Position numbers and translations under genes: made by a program. From contig OX457065.1 of assembly GCA_949752795.1 (NCBI GenBank), positions 2,666,001-2,730,000 of the forward strand: a stretch of 64,000 bases of DNA, written 5' to 3'. This document shows, one piece after another, positions 10,901-22,140 of the stretch (within the stretch, counting starts at the first letter, position 1; each line of letters opens with the position of its first letter). The notes beneath the pieces were generated by a model. It saw only the letters and a list, made by a program, of their open reading frames with translations, made no database searches and was not told the DNA's origin. The stretch comes from Hyperoodon ampullatus. Taxonomy: Eukaryota > Chordata > Mammalia > Artiodactyla > Ziphiidae.

Positions 10901-11995
10901 CACCAGAAAAATCTTGTTGTTGTTCATTTTATTTTTCAGATTCCACACATAAGTGAGAACATACAGTATTTGTCTTTCTCTGTCTGAATTATTTTACTAA
11001 GTTTAATACCTTCCAAGGTCCATCCATGTTGTTGCAGATGGCAAAATTTCATTCTCTCTAATGGCAGAGTAATATTCCACTGTATCTGTACATCGCGTCT
11101 TCTTTATCCATTTATCTTCTGATGGGCACTTAGGTTGCTTACATATCTTGGCTGTTGTAAATTGGGGTGCATATATCTTTTCAAAGTATTGTTTTCATTT
11201 TCTTTTGATACACACCCAGGAGTGGAATTGATGGATCATATGGTAACTCTACTTTTAATTTGTTGAGGAACCTCCATACTCTTTTCCATAGTGGCTGCAC
11301 CAGTTTACATTCCCACCAAGAGTGTAGGAGGGTTCCCTTTTCTTCACATCCTCACCAACACTTTATTTCTTGTCTTTTTGATGATAGCCATTCTGTGAGG
11401 TGATACCTCTTTGTGGTTTTGATTTACATTTCCCTAATAATTAGTAATATTGAACATCTTTTCATATACCTGTTTGCCATCTGTATGTCTTCTTTGGAAA
11501 AATGCCTATTCAGGTCTTCTGCCCATTTATTGATTGGGTTGTTTGTTTTTTTAACACTGAGTTGTATGAGTTCTTTATGTATTTTAGATATTAACCCCAT
11601 ATCAGATATATCATTTGCCAATGTTCTCTCATTCAGTAGGTTGCCTTTACATTTTGTTGATGGTTTCCTTTGCTGTGCCAAAGCTTTTAAGTTTGATTAG
11701 GTTCCATTTGATTATTTTTGCTTTGGTTTCCCTTGCCTGAGGAGACAGCTCCAAAAACTTATTGCTAAGACTGATGTCCAAGAACGTATTGCCTATGTTT
11801 TCTTCTAAGAGTTTCACAGTTTCAGGTCTTACATTTAGGTCTGTAATCCCTTTTGAGTTTATTTTATACATGGTATGAGAAAATGTTCTAATTTCATTCT
11901 TGGACACGTAGCTGTCTAGTTTTCCCAGCACCACTTATGGAAGAGACTGTCTTTTCCCCGTTGTATGTTCTCACCTTTCTTGTAGAAGAAAAATC
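10901..11995 (-). mobile_element. L1 3' end, antisense
   Basis: Antisense 3'UTR and ORF2 C-terminus. Broken ORF2 frames on the minus strand at 11424-11681 ([20 protein letters not shown]) and 11647-11934 ([20 protein letters not shown]) are contiguous parts of the ORF2p C-terminal region separated by a frameshift. Confidence 0.88.
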
Positions 11996-12018
11996 TATTT
12001 TTAAGAAGCTGAATTGTA

Positions 12019-12222
12019 GGGCTTCCCTGGTGGCGCAGTGGTTGAGAGTCCACCTGCCGATGCAGGGGCTGCGGGTTCGTGCCCCGGTCCGGGAAGATCC
12101 CACATGCCATGGAGTGGCTGGGCCCGTGAGCCATAGCCGCTGAGCCTGCGTGTCTGGAGCCTGTGCTCTGCAATGGGAGAGGCCACAAACAGTGAGAGGC
12201 CCACATACTTCAAAAAAAAAAA
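12019..12222 (+). mobile_element. CHR SINE (short type), sense, with target-site duplication
   Basis: Complete from 'gggcttccctggtggcgcag' to a poly-A tail. The flanking duplication AGCTGAATTGTA at 12007-12018 and 12223-12234 is perfect. Confidence 0.95.
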
Positions 12223-12234
12223 AGCTGAATTGTA

Positions 12235-12530
12235 AAGCTTTTAGATAATACTATAGGAGGACATATTCATGACCTCAGAATAAAGAAAGACTTCTTGAAT
12301 AAGACAGAAGTAGAAAAAATAAAGGAAAAAAAAAGACAGCTTTGGCTATATTAAAATTAGTAACTTCTGTTCACCCAAAGACCATAAAAATTGCAAAAAG
12401 AAAAGCCACAAACTGAGAAAAAAGTATTTGCAATGCATGGAGCTAGTATTCTGAGAATACAGAAACGCCTGTGAACGAGTTAGAAAACAGTAAAAACATC
12501 CCAGTGGAAGAATGGGCAGAAGACTTGAAC
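12235..12530 (+). mobile_element. L1 ORF2 C-terminal fragment, sense, old
   Basis: Sense wording ('aaagaccataaaaattgcaa', 'gaagaatgggcagaagactt'). Its orientation is opposite to the L1 at 10901-11995. Stops in all frames. Confidence 0.7.
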
Positions 12531-12867
12531 AGGGCCCCCCCCCGCCAAAGGGGAGCCACCCCCACCCCAACACACAGACTCAGGGTGGGATGCGCAGGCT
12601 CCGTGCAGCTTCACCGGGTTCAGGAAGGTGGAGGAACCTGAGCCCAACACAGCGGGTGGCACAGAGGTGGGTGGGGGGAGGACGCAGAGTCGGTGGGAGG
12701 GGCGGGTCGGTAGAGGAGGGGGAGGAGACAGAAATGGGGCGGGGGCAGCGGGACACAAGCAAGCCCAGGCCAGTGGCAGCGTTTTCACCACCAGCGTCCC
12801 TGGGAAAGCGCCGAGGTCCCTAGCGGGCAGAGTGGCAGCGGCGTGGGGCCCCTCTTCTCTCTTGCAG

Positions 12868-13062
12868 GGTCCCGCGGGCGGAGCCCGGCTCCTACAAGGC
12901 GCTCTACAACTCGCAGCTGCGCTTCCGCCGCCGCCTCTACGCCGACCTGGAGAGCACCCCGTACCACGTGCGCCTGTCCAGGCCGCTGGCGCAGCTGGTG
13001 AAGCACGCGGCGCTCTACGTGCGCAACACGGTGCCGCGGCAGGTCTTTCAGGCGCTGAGCAG
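12868..13062 (+). CDS. CFAP92: Second visible exon of the CFAP92-like gene
   Basis: This 195-bp exon begins after CTTGCAG and ends at CTGAGCAG|GTGCGG. The first base completes the CG left by the previous exon (CGG, Arg), and the next codons read in frame without a stop. The 65 residues are basic and amphipathic (for example LRFRRRLYADLES and VRLSRPLAQLVKHAALYV). The last two bases, AG, pass to the next exon, so the exon is 3n long and phase-symmetric (2-2). The very high GC content matches the flanking intron and the first exon. Confidence 0.7.
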
Positions 13063-13620
13063 GTGCGGCCCGGCCCGTGCCCCGCCGTCCCGCACGCTCT
13101 GCTGGGGTGGGGGTGGGGCTTCGGAAGTGTGCTGCAGACAGAGGGCAGCCTAACCCGAACCCCAGCTGTGCCTGCTGAATGTGTTTTTAAAAAGGGGGGG
13201 TTGGGGCTGGAGAGAGGGGGACTGACTGACATGAGGCTCTGTGCCTCGTACCCTCTGCCTGGCTGGGAAGGAGCTCTGGGGTCCACACCCCCGGCGGCCA
13301 GCCTGTCGAGGCCACTCCCTGGTGGGGCGTGGGTTGGTGCGAGGTAGGGAATAAGGCCATCGGAACTGAAAAATAATCAGAGAAGAAAGTGAGGAGCCTT
13401 TAGCTGAGGGGGGGGCTGAGAGGGGAGAGGGAAGGGGACATCTCCCCCCGCCCCAACCCCGTGGGCTCAGCACGTGGCATCTAAGCTTCTCGTGCACGAG
13501 CTGGGCGACCCGGGACCAGCTCATCAACCTCTCTGTGTTTTCGTTTCCTCTCATAAAATGGGGACCGTCTGACCTGTCGTGCCAGGCGGGCAGGCTGAGT
13601 GCGGCTCTTGTGTGTTCCAG
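13063..13620 (+). other. Intron 2 of the CFAP92-like gene
   Basis: A short 558-bp intron from GTGCGG to TGTGTTCCAG. The sequence is GC-rich and looks single-copy, with G-runs near 13192 and 13408. I recognise no repeat in it. Confidence 0.7.
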
Positions 13621-13918
13621 GATCTACTGCATCTGCCGTTACAGCTCCAGGCTCAGGGAGGTGATCACCGGGGACCTGCTGCCCTCCTCCTCCATGATCA
13701 AGGAGCTGAGCCAGGAGTTTGGGTTGCCCATTTCCCAGGAAGATCTTACAGAGGGAAAACTGCTGGCTGTGTCCCCTCCTCCTGCCCCCGATCTGGAGGA
13801 CTTCCAGAGCCGGAATGCCACCCTCACTTCTGAGATCCAGGCCCACCAGCAGAAGTACCTGCAGTGGCGGAAAACCATGATCCTGAAGAACAGAGACCAG
13901 AAGTACAGCCTGATCCAG
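13621..13918 (+). CDS. CFAP92: Third visible exon of the CFAP92-like gene
   Basis: This 298-bp exon starts with G, which completes AGG (Arg) with the preceding AG, and reads 99 further codons without a stop to CTGATCCAG|GTAGGC. It ends on a complete codon (phase 0). Content in order: a cysteine-containing start (IYCICRYSSRLREVITGD), a Pro-rich stretch around 13770-13790 (SPPPAPDLEDF), then a charged, probably helical or coiled-coil segment (EIQAHQQKYLQWRKTMILKNRDQKY). The protein must continue, because there is a good donor and no stop. I could not recognise a following exon anywhere in 13919-64000. Confidence 0.72.
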
Positions 13919-14560
13919 GTAGGCGCTCCCACCCCCAGGCATCCCAGGCCTGCTGCAGCCTGTGTCTGTTTTCCTGGGCAGGGATCCCAGGCGGGATAGG
14001 CAGGAAGTGCTGCTTGCAGGGCTCAACTGTGCCAGGAGCTTTGCCTCCCAACCCTGGAGTATCTTGTCCTTCCTGAAAGGTGAAGAGGAACTCTCTTATG
14101 TGTAATTCCTTTCCCTTGGCCCTGGAGTTCATCTTAGAGAAAGAACTGTGTGTGTGTGTGTGTGTTAACATTTTGCTTAAGCTGTTGAGGGCATGGATGT
14201 TATATGATGTCCAAGCAACACAGGAGACAAACTAACGTCTGTGAGAAAATGTGAGTAGAGAGGAAGAGAACAGGAGACTGAGAAGCTGGTGAGGTGATGC
14301 AAGGTCAGGTGCGTGTGGCCTGAATGGCCAAGGGCCTCCCTCAGCCCATACCAACCAAAAAGGCTTAAAAATGCCAACATCTGAGGTGTGCCTTGAACTC
14401 GTAGTCTGTATGAGTGAAGCCCACCCGTGGGCTGTGTGGGTGGAGCCACTGCCTGGCCCTCCCACCCCAATCTCTAGTAAAAGTCATCTTAGAAGTCTCT
14501 AAGTTTTATATATGTGCCTTCTTTATGAAAATCAGCAAGGAGGTGGTTTTTTTCCGTCAG
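13919..14560 (+). other. Start of intron 3, no recognised repeat
   Basis: Begins GTAGGC after the third exon. The sequence looks single-copy apart from a short TG run at about 14147-14165. I see no further exon with consistent splice sites and phase here. Confidence 0.5.
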
Positions 14561-14655
14561 TGTTCAAGTTTTTAGCTCTCTCAAAAGAACCGGTTCTTTG
14601 ATTTATCAATCTACTTTTTCTGTTTTCCTAATTCATTAACTTCAACTTTCACTTT

Positions 14656-15044
14656 AAAAATTTTATTTTATTTATTTATTTATTTATTTAGGCTGTGTTG
14701 GGTCTTCGTTGCTGTGTGGGCTTTCTCTAGTTGTGGCGAGCGGGGGCTACTCTTCATTGTGGTGCGCGGGCTTCTCATTGCGGTGGCTTCTCTTGTTGCA
14801 GAGCACGGGCTCTACGTGCGCGGGCTTCAGTAGTTGTGGCGTGTGGCCTCAGTAGTTGTAGCTCACGGGCTCTAGGGCACAGGCTCAGTAGTTGTGGCTC
14901 GTGGGCTCTAGAGCACAGGCTCAGTAGTTGTGGTGCACGGGCTTAGTTGCTCCGTGGCATGTGGGATCTTCTGGGACCAGGGCTCGAACCCATGTCCCTG
15001 CATTGGCAGGTGGATTCTAAGCTACTGCGCCACCAGAGAAGCCC
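14656..15044 (-). mobile_element. CHR SINE (long type), antisense
   Basis: T-rich (ATTT)n start, 'ggctgtgttgggtcttcgtt', an expanded central 'cagtagttgtggc' segment, ending 'gccaccagagaagcccc'. The central module is repeated about four times, making this copy longer than most. Confidence 0.88.
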
Positions 15045-15060
15045 CAGAAATAGAATTTTT

Positions 15061-15402
15061 TTCTATCTTTTTTAAAATATAAATTTATTTATTTATTTAT
15101 TTATGGCTGCGTTGGGTCTTCGTTGCTGCACACGGGCTTTCTCTAGTTGCAGTGAGCGGGCGCTGCTCTTTGTTTTGGTGCGTGGGCTTCTTATTGCAGT
15201 GGCCTGTCTTGTTGTGGAGCACAGGCTCTAGGCATGTGGGCTCAGTAGTTGTGGCTCTCAGGCTGTAGAGCTCAGGCCCAGTAGTTGTGGCACACGGGCT
15301 TAGTTGCTCTGTGGCACGTGGGATCTTCCTGGACCAGGGCTTGAGCCTGTGTCCCCTGCATTGGCAGGTGGATTCTTAACCACTGCGCCACCAGGGAATC
15401 CC
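15061..15402 (-). mobile_element. CHR SINE (long type), antisense, with target-site duplication
   Basis: Flanked by CAGAARTAGAATTTTT at 15045-15060 and 15403-15418. It inserted immediately next to the SINE at 14656-15044, in the same orientation but as a separate event. Confidence 0.9.
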
Positions 15403-15418
15403 CAGAAGTAGAATTTTT

Positions 15419-16930
15419 GGGTCATTTAGTAAGTTTATGTTTAACATTTTAAGAAACTGTCAAGCAGTTTTTCACCGTAGTTCCACCATTTTATGTCACC
15501 AAAAGCAGTGCACGAGGGTTCCAGTTTCTCCACATCCTCACAAACGCTTGTTGCTGACAGTGTTTTGTTTTGTTTTTTTCACAGTACATGGGCCTCTCAC
15601 TGTTGTGGCCTCTCCCCTTGCAGAGCACAGGCTCTGGACGCGCAGGCTTAGCGGCCACGGCTCACGGGCCCAGCCTCTCCACAGCATGTGGGATCTTCCC
15701 GGACCGGGGCACGAACCCGTGTCCCCTGCATCGGCAGGCGGACTCTCAACCACTGTGCCACCAGGGAAGCCCGCTGTCAGTGTTTTTGATTATAGCCATT
15801 CTAGTGTGTGTGTGTGTGTAGTGGTACCTTAGTGTGGTTTTACTTGGATTTTATAATCACTAGTGGTGTTGGATATCTTTTACTGTACTTATTAGCAATT
15901 TATATATCTTCTTTGATGGAATATCTATTCATATCTTTAACCCATTTTAAAATCAGATTGTCTTCTTATTGTCAAGGTGAAAGAGTTCTTTGTATGTTAC
16001 AGATACAGTTGCTTATTCAGAAATGTGATTTGTACATATTTCCTCTGTATCTGTGGCTTATCTTTTTATTTTTTAATCATGCAAGGAAAAACTCCAATTT
16101 ATCAATTTTTGTCTTTTTCAGTCATGCTTTTGGTGTCGTAGCTAAGAGCTCAGCCTAGCCCAAAGTCACACAAAGATTTTTTTCCCTATGCGTTATTCTG
16201 GGAGATACATATTTTTAGCATACATTTAGGCCTGTGAACTATTTTTGACCAAGTTTTTTGTGTCTTTATTATGTAAGGTAGGGGTCTAAATTCATCATTC
16301 TACATATGGATATCCAATTGTTCTAGCACCATTTTCTCAAAAAGTCTAACTCTTCCCCCACTGAATTGCCTTGGCACCTTTGTCAAGAATCAATTGACTA
16401 TAAGTGTTTTCTGTGTTCTGTTATGTTCCATCAACTTACATGCCTGTCCTTATACCAGCCCCACATTGTTTTGATGACTGTAGCGTTACAGTCAGTTTTG
16501 AAATTGGATTGTGTAAGTCCTTTAAGTTCCTTTTCAAAACCGTTAGACTATTTTGGGTCCTTCGCATTTCCCAATAAATTTTAAGATCAGTTTCCCAGTT
16601 TCTACAAGAAAGCCTGTGGGAGTTTTCATGAAAGTTGTTATTGAATCTATAGATCAACTTGGGGAGAATTGCCATCTTAACAGTTTTGAAGCTGCTAATT
16701 CATAAACATGAACTGTCTCTGTTTTTTATTAAGTCTTCTTAAATTTCCCTCAGTAATTTCTGTTGTTGTCACTGTACACGTCTTACACTTTGTGAAATTA
16801 ATGGTATTATGAATGGAATCATTTAATGTTTGTATAGTTTATTGCCAGGATGTAGAAATACAATTGATTTTCATATATGGATTTTGTATACTGCGCCCTT
16901 TTGAAATTGGATCACGTCATCCATGGGTAA
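15419..16930 (-). mobile_element. L1 ORF2 fragment, antisense, old, SINE-interrupted
   Basis: Runs through 'ccagtttctccacatcctca' to the RT region near 16850-16910. A CHR SINE splits it at about 15567-15772, and a TG run lies at 15804-15819. Frames are broken. Confidence 0.75.
15567..15772 (-). mobile_element. CHR SINE (short type), antisense, with target-site duplication
   Basis: Flanked by GCTGWCAGTGTTTT at 15553-15566 and 15773-15786 (one mismatch). Body from 'acagtacatgggcctctcac' to 'gccaccagggaagccc'. Confidence 0.92.
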
Positions 16931-16966
16931 AGATCACTTTCCTTCTTCCTTTCCAATATGGATTCT

Positions 16967-16996
16967 TCCCTTCCTTCCTTCCTTCCTTTCCTTCCT
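16967..16996. repeat. (TTCC)n microsatellite
   Basis: Short pyrimidine tetranucleotide run with one interruption, next to an interspersed repeat that may have seeded it. Confidence 0.85.
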
Positions 16997-17382
16997 GTAT
17001 TAGTCAGCTCAGGCTTCCACACAAAAATACCCCAGGTTGGCGGCTTAAACATCAGAAATTAATTTCCTCACAGTTCTGGAGGCTGGGAAGTGCAAGATTG
17101 TGGTGCTGGCAAAGTAGGTCTCATCCTGAGGCCTCTTCTCTTGGCTTGTGGGTGGCTGCCATCTCACTGTGTGCCCATATGACCTCTTCTTTGTGAGCAG
17201 GGGCACGAAGGTGAGCCAGCTCTGTGGGGCCTCTTCTTATAAGGACGCAAACCCTCTTGGATAAGCCCCACCCTTATGACCTCATTTAACCTTCATCTCT
17301 TCCTTTCTCCAGATGCAGCCACAGTGGGTAGGGATTCAAAGTACGGATTTGGGGGGACACAGACACTCAGTGCATAAGCCTC
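16997..17382 (+). repeat. Ancient mammalian interspersed repeat, family not named
   Basis: Wording common to a widely dispersed mammalian repeat: 'tattagtcagctcaggcttc', 'cacagttctggaggctggga', 'cttcttataagg', 'ttggggggacacagac'. I recognise the type but cannot safely name the family from memory. Confidence 0.6.
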
Positions 17383-19686
17383 CCACCCTGCCCTCCCCTC
17401 CTCCGCACTGCCTGCAACCTCCAGTACAGAGCACACTGTCGTATGTTGGGTTGTGGAAGAGACATGCTCGCCTTGTTTCTGATCTTGAGGGGATGCACTC
17501 AGTCTTTAACCATGAGGTTGGATATTCACTGCGGGTTTGGGGGAGATGCAATTTATCAGGTTGAGGAAGTTCTCTTGTAGTATTAGTTTGTTGAGAGTTT
17601 TTATCATGAATAAATGCTGGATTTTGTCAGTTGCTTTTTTTCTGCATATACTGAGGTGTGGTTCTTATGTGTTATTAGTATGATATATTACATTACTTGA
17701 TGTTTAGATTTTAAAACAGCCTTGCATTCTTGGGATAAATCCCACTTGGTCATGGTGTTTAATCTTTTCTCTATATGTTGCTGGATTTGGTTTGCTGATA
17801 TTTTTTATTTTTCTCATGATATCTTTGTCTCCCTGTAGTGTCAGGGTGATATTTATTGGCCCTGTAGAATGAGTTGGGAAGTGTTTCTTTCTCTTTTATT
17901 TTCTGGAAATTTGTGAAAGGCTGTTCTTCATTCTTTCAATGGTTGGTAGAACTAACCAGTGAAGCCACCTAAGCCTGAGCTTTTCTTTCTTTTTTCTTTT
18001 TTTAAGTTAATTAATTAATTAATTAAATTTTGTCTTTGTTGGGTGTTTGTTGCTGCGCGCGGGCTTTCTCTAGTTGTGGCGAGCGGGGGCTACTCTTTGT
18101 TGTGGTGTGTGGGCCTCTCAGTGCGGTGGCTTCTCTTGTTGTAGAGCATGGACTCTAGGCATGCGGGCTTCAATAGTTGTGGCTCATGGGCTCTAGAGCG
18201 CAGGCTCAGTAGTTGTGACGCACGGGCTTAGGTGCTCCGCGGCATGTGGGATCTTCCCAGACCCTGGATCGAACCCGTGTCCCCTGCATTGGCAGGCAGA
18301 TTCTTAACCACTGTGCCGCCAGGGAAGCCCCTAAGCCTGAGCTTTTCTTGGTGGGGAATTTTAAAATTACTGTTTTGTCTCTATTCTTGTTATTTAGTCT
18401 ATTCAGATATCTATTTCTTCTTAAGACAGGTTTGGTAATTTCTATCTTTCTAGGAAATTTTCCATTTCATCCAAGTTATCTAGTTTGTTGGCATATAGTT
18501 ATTCATAGTATACTCTTAGAATCCTTTATAACCTTTAAATTTCTGTAAAATCAATAGAATATCTCCTCTTTGATTCCTGATTTTACTAATTTGTGTCTTT
18601 TTCTTGGTCAGTCTAGCTAAAGGTTTGTCAATATTGTTTTTTTCAGAGAACCAGTTTTGGAATTCATTTGTTTTCTCTGTGTTCTGTTTCATTTATTTTC
18701 ACTCTAAACTGTGTTATAACTTTCTTCATTTTGTTGGTACTTTGGATTTAATTGGTACCTCTAGTTCTTGAGAAAAGTTAGGGTTTTAAATTTGAGATCT
18801 TCTTTCTTATATGTATTTCAGCTACAGATTTCCCCCTGAAGAGTACTTTAGCTGTATCCCATAAGTTTAATACGTTGTAGTTTAATTTTCAGAAAATATT
18901 TTATAATTTCCATTGTGGTTTTTAGAATTGTGTTGCTTAATATCCAAATACTTGGAGATTTATCAAATGTCTTACTATTGGTAATTTTTAATTAAATCTT
19001 GTTGTGACTGGAGAATGTACTTTGTATGATTTCTATGCTATGAACATACTGCAGTTTGTCTTATAGCCTCACATATGCCCCATCCTCAGGCTTGAAAGGA
19101 AAACGGGTTCTTCTGATGTTGGGAGCAGTGTCATATAAATGGCAAGTCAGGTCAGTTAATTGTTGTTCAGATCGCCTACATTGCTGTTGATTTTCTTTCT
19201 AGTTTTATTATTACTGATAGAGGTATTGGCATCACTGTCAATGGTTGATTTACTATTTCTCCTTTCAAACCTGTCACTTTTTGCTGATCATATTTTGGTA
19301 CATTTGTGTTTATAGTTGTTACATCTTCCTGATGAATTGACCGTATAATCATGGTGAAATACCCCTTTGTTTCTAGTACATTTCTTGTCATAACGACCAA
19401 TCTGTCTTAAATTACTGTACCCCCTCCAGCTGTCTTCTGTATTTTTCCCCCAGCCTTTTACTTTGAAACTCTTTGTGCCTTTGAATCTAAAGTGTGTCTT
19501 CTATGGACAGCACATAGCTGGATCCTGTCTTTTATTTTTAAAACTAGTCTGACAGTCTCTGCCTGTTGATTGTCTGTTTATGTGTATTATAATTACTGAT
19601 ATGGTAGGAATTATGTATTCTGGGTTTTTTCCTATATATTTCACATTGATTTTGTTCTGCTGCTCCTTTACTGCCTCCGTTTGCAT
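17383..19686 (-). mobile_element. L1 ORF2 fragment, antisense, old, SINE-interrupted
   Basis: Runs from the RT core to the endonuclease domain. A minus-strand remnant of the endonuclease (KGYFTMIIRSIHQEDVTTIN) lies at 19176-19400, matching the position of YIMIKGSIQEEDVTIIN in the younger copy at 5024-5707. A CHR SINE interrupts it at 17988-18330. Confidence 0.8.
17988..18330 (-). mobile_element. CHR SINE (long type), antisense, with 19-bp target-site duplication
   Basis: Perfect duplication CTAAGCCTGAGCTTTTCTT at 17969-17987 and 18331-18349. The (TTAA)n stretch at the left end is the SINE tail in reverse. Confidence 0.95.
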
Positions 19687-19695
19687 TGAACAGAT

Positions 19696-19897
19696 TTTTT
19701 TTTTTTTGTGGTACGCAGGCCTCTCACTGTTGTGGCCTCTCCCATTGCGGAGCACAGGCTCCGGATGCGCAGGCTCAGCGGCCATGGCTCACGGGCCCAG
19801 CCACTCCGCGGCATGTGGGATCTTCCCAGACCGGGGCACGAACCTGTGTCCCCTGCATCGGCAGGCAGACTCAACCACTGCGCCACCAGGGAAGCCC
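19696..19897 (-). mobile_element. CHR SINE (short type), antisense, with target-site duplication
   Basis: Duplication TGAACAGAT at 19687-19695 and 19898-19906. Little diverged from the copies at 21085-21293 and 48690-48900. Confidence 0.93.
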
Positions 19898-20000
19898 TGA
19901 ACAGATATTTTTAGTGTACAATTTTAACACCTTTGATTTTGACCTTTAAAAAAGTTACTTTTGAGTGGTTTCTCTAGGTTTTTTTCTTTAGTATGCATCT

Positions 20001-20679
20001 TTTTAAAAAAATTATTATTTATTTATTTATTTTTGGCTGCATTGGGTCTGTTGCTGTGCATGGGCTTTCTCTAGTTGCGGTGAGTGGGGGCTACTCTTCG
20101 TTGTGGTGCATGGGCTTCTCACTGAGGTGGCTTCTCTTGTTATGGAGCATGGGCTCTAGGTGCTCGGGCTTCAGTAGTTGTGGCATGTGGGCTCAGCAGT
20201 TGTGGCACTCAGACTCTGTAGTTGTGGCTTGCGGGCTCTCGAGTGCAGGCTCAGTAGTTGTGGCGCATGGGCTTAGTTGCTCTGTGGCATGTGGGATCTT
20301 TCTGGACCAGGGCTCAAACCTGTGTCCCCTGCATTGGCAGGTGGATTCTTAACCACTGCGCCACCAGGGAAGCCCTGCTTTGGGTCTTTGTTGCTGCACG
20401 TGGGCTTTCTCTAGTTGCGGCGAGCGGGGGCTACTCTTTGTTGCGGTGTGCGGGCTTCTCATTCAGTGGCTTCTTTTGTTGCAGAGCACGGGTTCTAGGT
20501 GCACAGGCTTCAGTAGTTGTGGCACGTGGGCTCAGTAGTTGTGACTCACAGGGTCAGTAGTTGTGGCGCACGGGCTTAGTTGCTCTGTGGCATGTGGGAT
20601 CTTCCCAGACCATGGCTCAAATCTGTGTCCTCTGCGTTGGCAGGTGGATTCTTTACCACCATGCCACCAGGGAAGTCCC
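20001..20679 (-). mobile_element. Dimeric CHR SINE insertion (long type), antisense
   Basis: Two head-to-tail SINE bodies (about 20008-20375 and 20376-20679) are joined without an A-rich linker ('aagccctg' directly followed by 'ctttgggtctttgttgctg'). A single duplication, TTTAGTATGCRTCT, flanks the whole unit at 19987-20000 and 20680-20693. Each body ends in the CHR head signature in reverse. Confidence 0.85.
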
Positions 20680-20693
20680 TTTAGTATGCGTCT

Positions 20694-22140
20694 TAATTTA
20701 CCAATCTACTTCAGATGATTACTAATTTAATTTGGGTAAAATGTAGAAACTAATCTGCAATATAGTTCTATTTCCTCCCCTCCTTTGTGCTATTATTGTC
20801 ATATTAAATCTATATATGCAGTAACACCCCAAATACAGTGCTATAATTATTTTATGCAATCATGTCTTTTAAGTTGAAAGTTGAGAAAGGAAAATTTTAT
20901 TTATATAATCTTTTATATTTACCCACATATTTTTTCCAGTGATGTTTCTTTCTGTAGATTCTAGTTACCATCTGGCATTACTTTTTCTTTCAGCCTTAAA
21001 GCACCTGCTTTAGTATATCTGATAAGGTAGCTCACTACCAACAAATCCCATGTTTAAATCAGAGAATATCTTTCTTTCACCTTCTTTTTTTTTTTTTTTT
21101 TGCGGTACGCGGGCCTCTCACTGTTGTGGCCTCTCCTGTTGTGGAGCACAGGCTCCGGACACACAGGCTCAGCGGCCATGGCTCACGGGCCTAGCCGCTC
21201 CACGGCATGTGGGATCTTCCCGGACTGGGGCATGAACCCGTGTCCCCTGCATCGGCAGGCGGACTCTTAACCACTGCGCCACCAGGGAAGCCCTCACCTT
21301 CATTTTTAAAGGATAGTTTTTGCTAAATATAGAATTCTTGGTTCACACTATTTTTTTCTTTCAGCACTTAGAAAATGTCATTGTGTTGTGGTCTCTGTTG
21401 TTTCTGATAAGTATTTAGCCATTAATCACATCATTGTTCCCCTGTACATGATGGGTTTTTTTCCTTGCTGTTTCTAGGATTTTCTCGTTCTTTTTCTTTC
21501 AACTGTTTGATATGTCCAGTTGTGGCTCTCTTTATATTTATCCTACTTGGGACTCACTGAGTTTCCTACATTGGTAGATTAATGTTTTGGGTCATTAGCT
21601 CTTCAAAATTTTTTTTCTATTCCTCCTCCCTTCCCCCGCTTCCCCAGACTCCTATTATGTGTATGTTGGTTCACCAGACAATATCCTGAAGGTCTTGAAG
21701 ATCTGTTAATTTTTTAAAAATATTTTTGTTTTTGTTTTTCAGATTGCATAATCTCTGGTTTTTGTTGTCCCCATTTTCAAATTTAGACTCTTTGTCAGCT
21801 CATATCAGCCACTGAGTCCCTCTAGTGAATTTTCAGTTTCAGTTCCTGTATGTTCTAACTCCAGAGTTTTCAGTTAGCTCTTTTTAAAAATGATTCATCT
21901 TTATTAATATTGTCTATTTCTTTATTCAGTGTTGTATACTTTCCTTGAACTTTCAGAATAATTTTTAAGTTTTTTTTTCATAATAGCTGCTTTGAAATCT
22001 TTATCTACTAAGTCAACCGCTGGACCCACTCTATTGACTGCTTTCCTCAATAAGTTTTACACATTCCTATTTCTTTGCATGCCTTCTAATTTTTCATCAA
22101 AAGCTGGACATCTAAAATACATGGCAACACCTTTGGATTC
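20694..22140 (-). mobile_element. Old L1/HAL1-like ORF1-region fragment, antisense, SINE-interrupted
   Basis: Wording such as 'tatagaattcttggttcaca' and 'gtcattgtgttgtggtctct' parallels the antisense ORF1 region at 5800-6200 but is far more diverged. I cannot distinguish an L1 from a half-L1 (HAL1) element. A SINE interrupts it at 21085-21293. Confidence 0.55.
21085..21293 (-). mobile_element. CHR SINE (short type), antisense, with target-site duplication
   Basis: Short duplication TCACCTTC at 21077-21084 and 21294-21301; clean poly-T and head. Confidence 0.92.

Larger units (their letters stand above)
645..12867 (+). other. Intron 1 of the CFAP92-like gene
   Basis: The intron starts GTAGGT at 645 and ends in a pyrimidine tract followed by CTTGCAG at 12861-12867. 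The 5' 600 bp (645-1235) and the 3' GC-rich 330 bp (12531-12867, with a C-run near 12535) look like single-copy intron sequence. The middle is almost entirely L1 and SINE, listed separately. At 2871-3600 I see no repeat or gene that I can name. Confidence 0.75.

Noticed and set aside
12480..13286. Long minus-strand frame (268 codons) and the overlapping + frame 12628-13347
   Set aside because: GC-rich shadow frames over the real exon at 12868-13062; low-complexity Pro/Ala/Arg composition with no domain.
16997..17382. Naming this interspersed repeat as a specific LTR or DNA transposon family
   Set aside because: The wording is familiar but I could not assign the family reliably without a library search.
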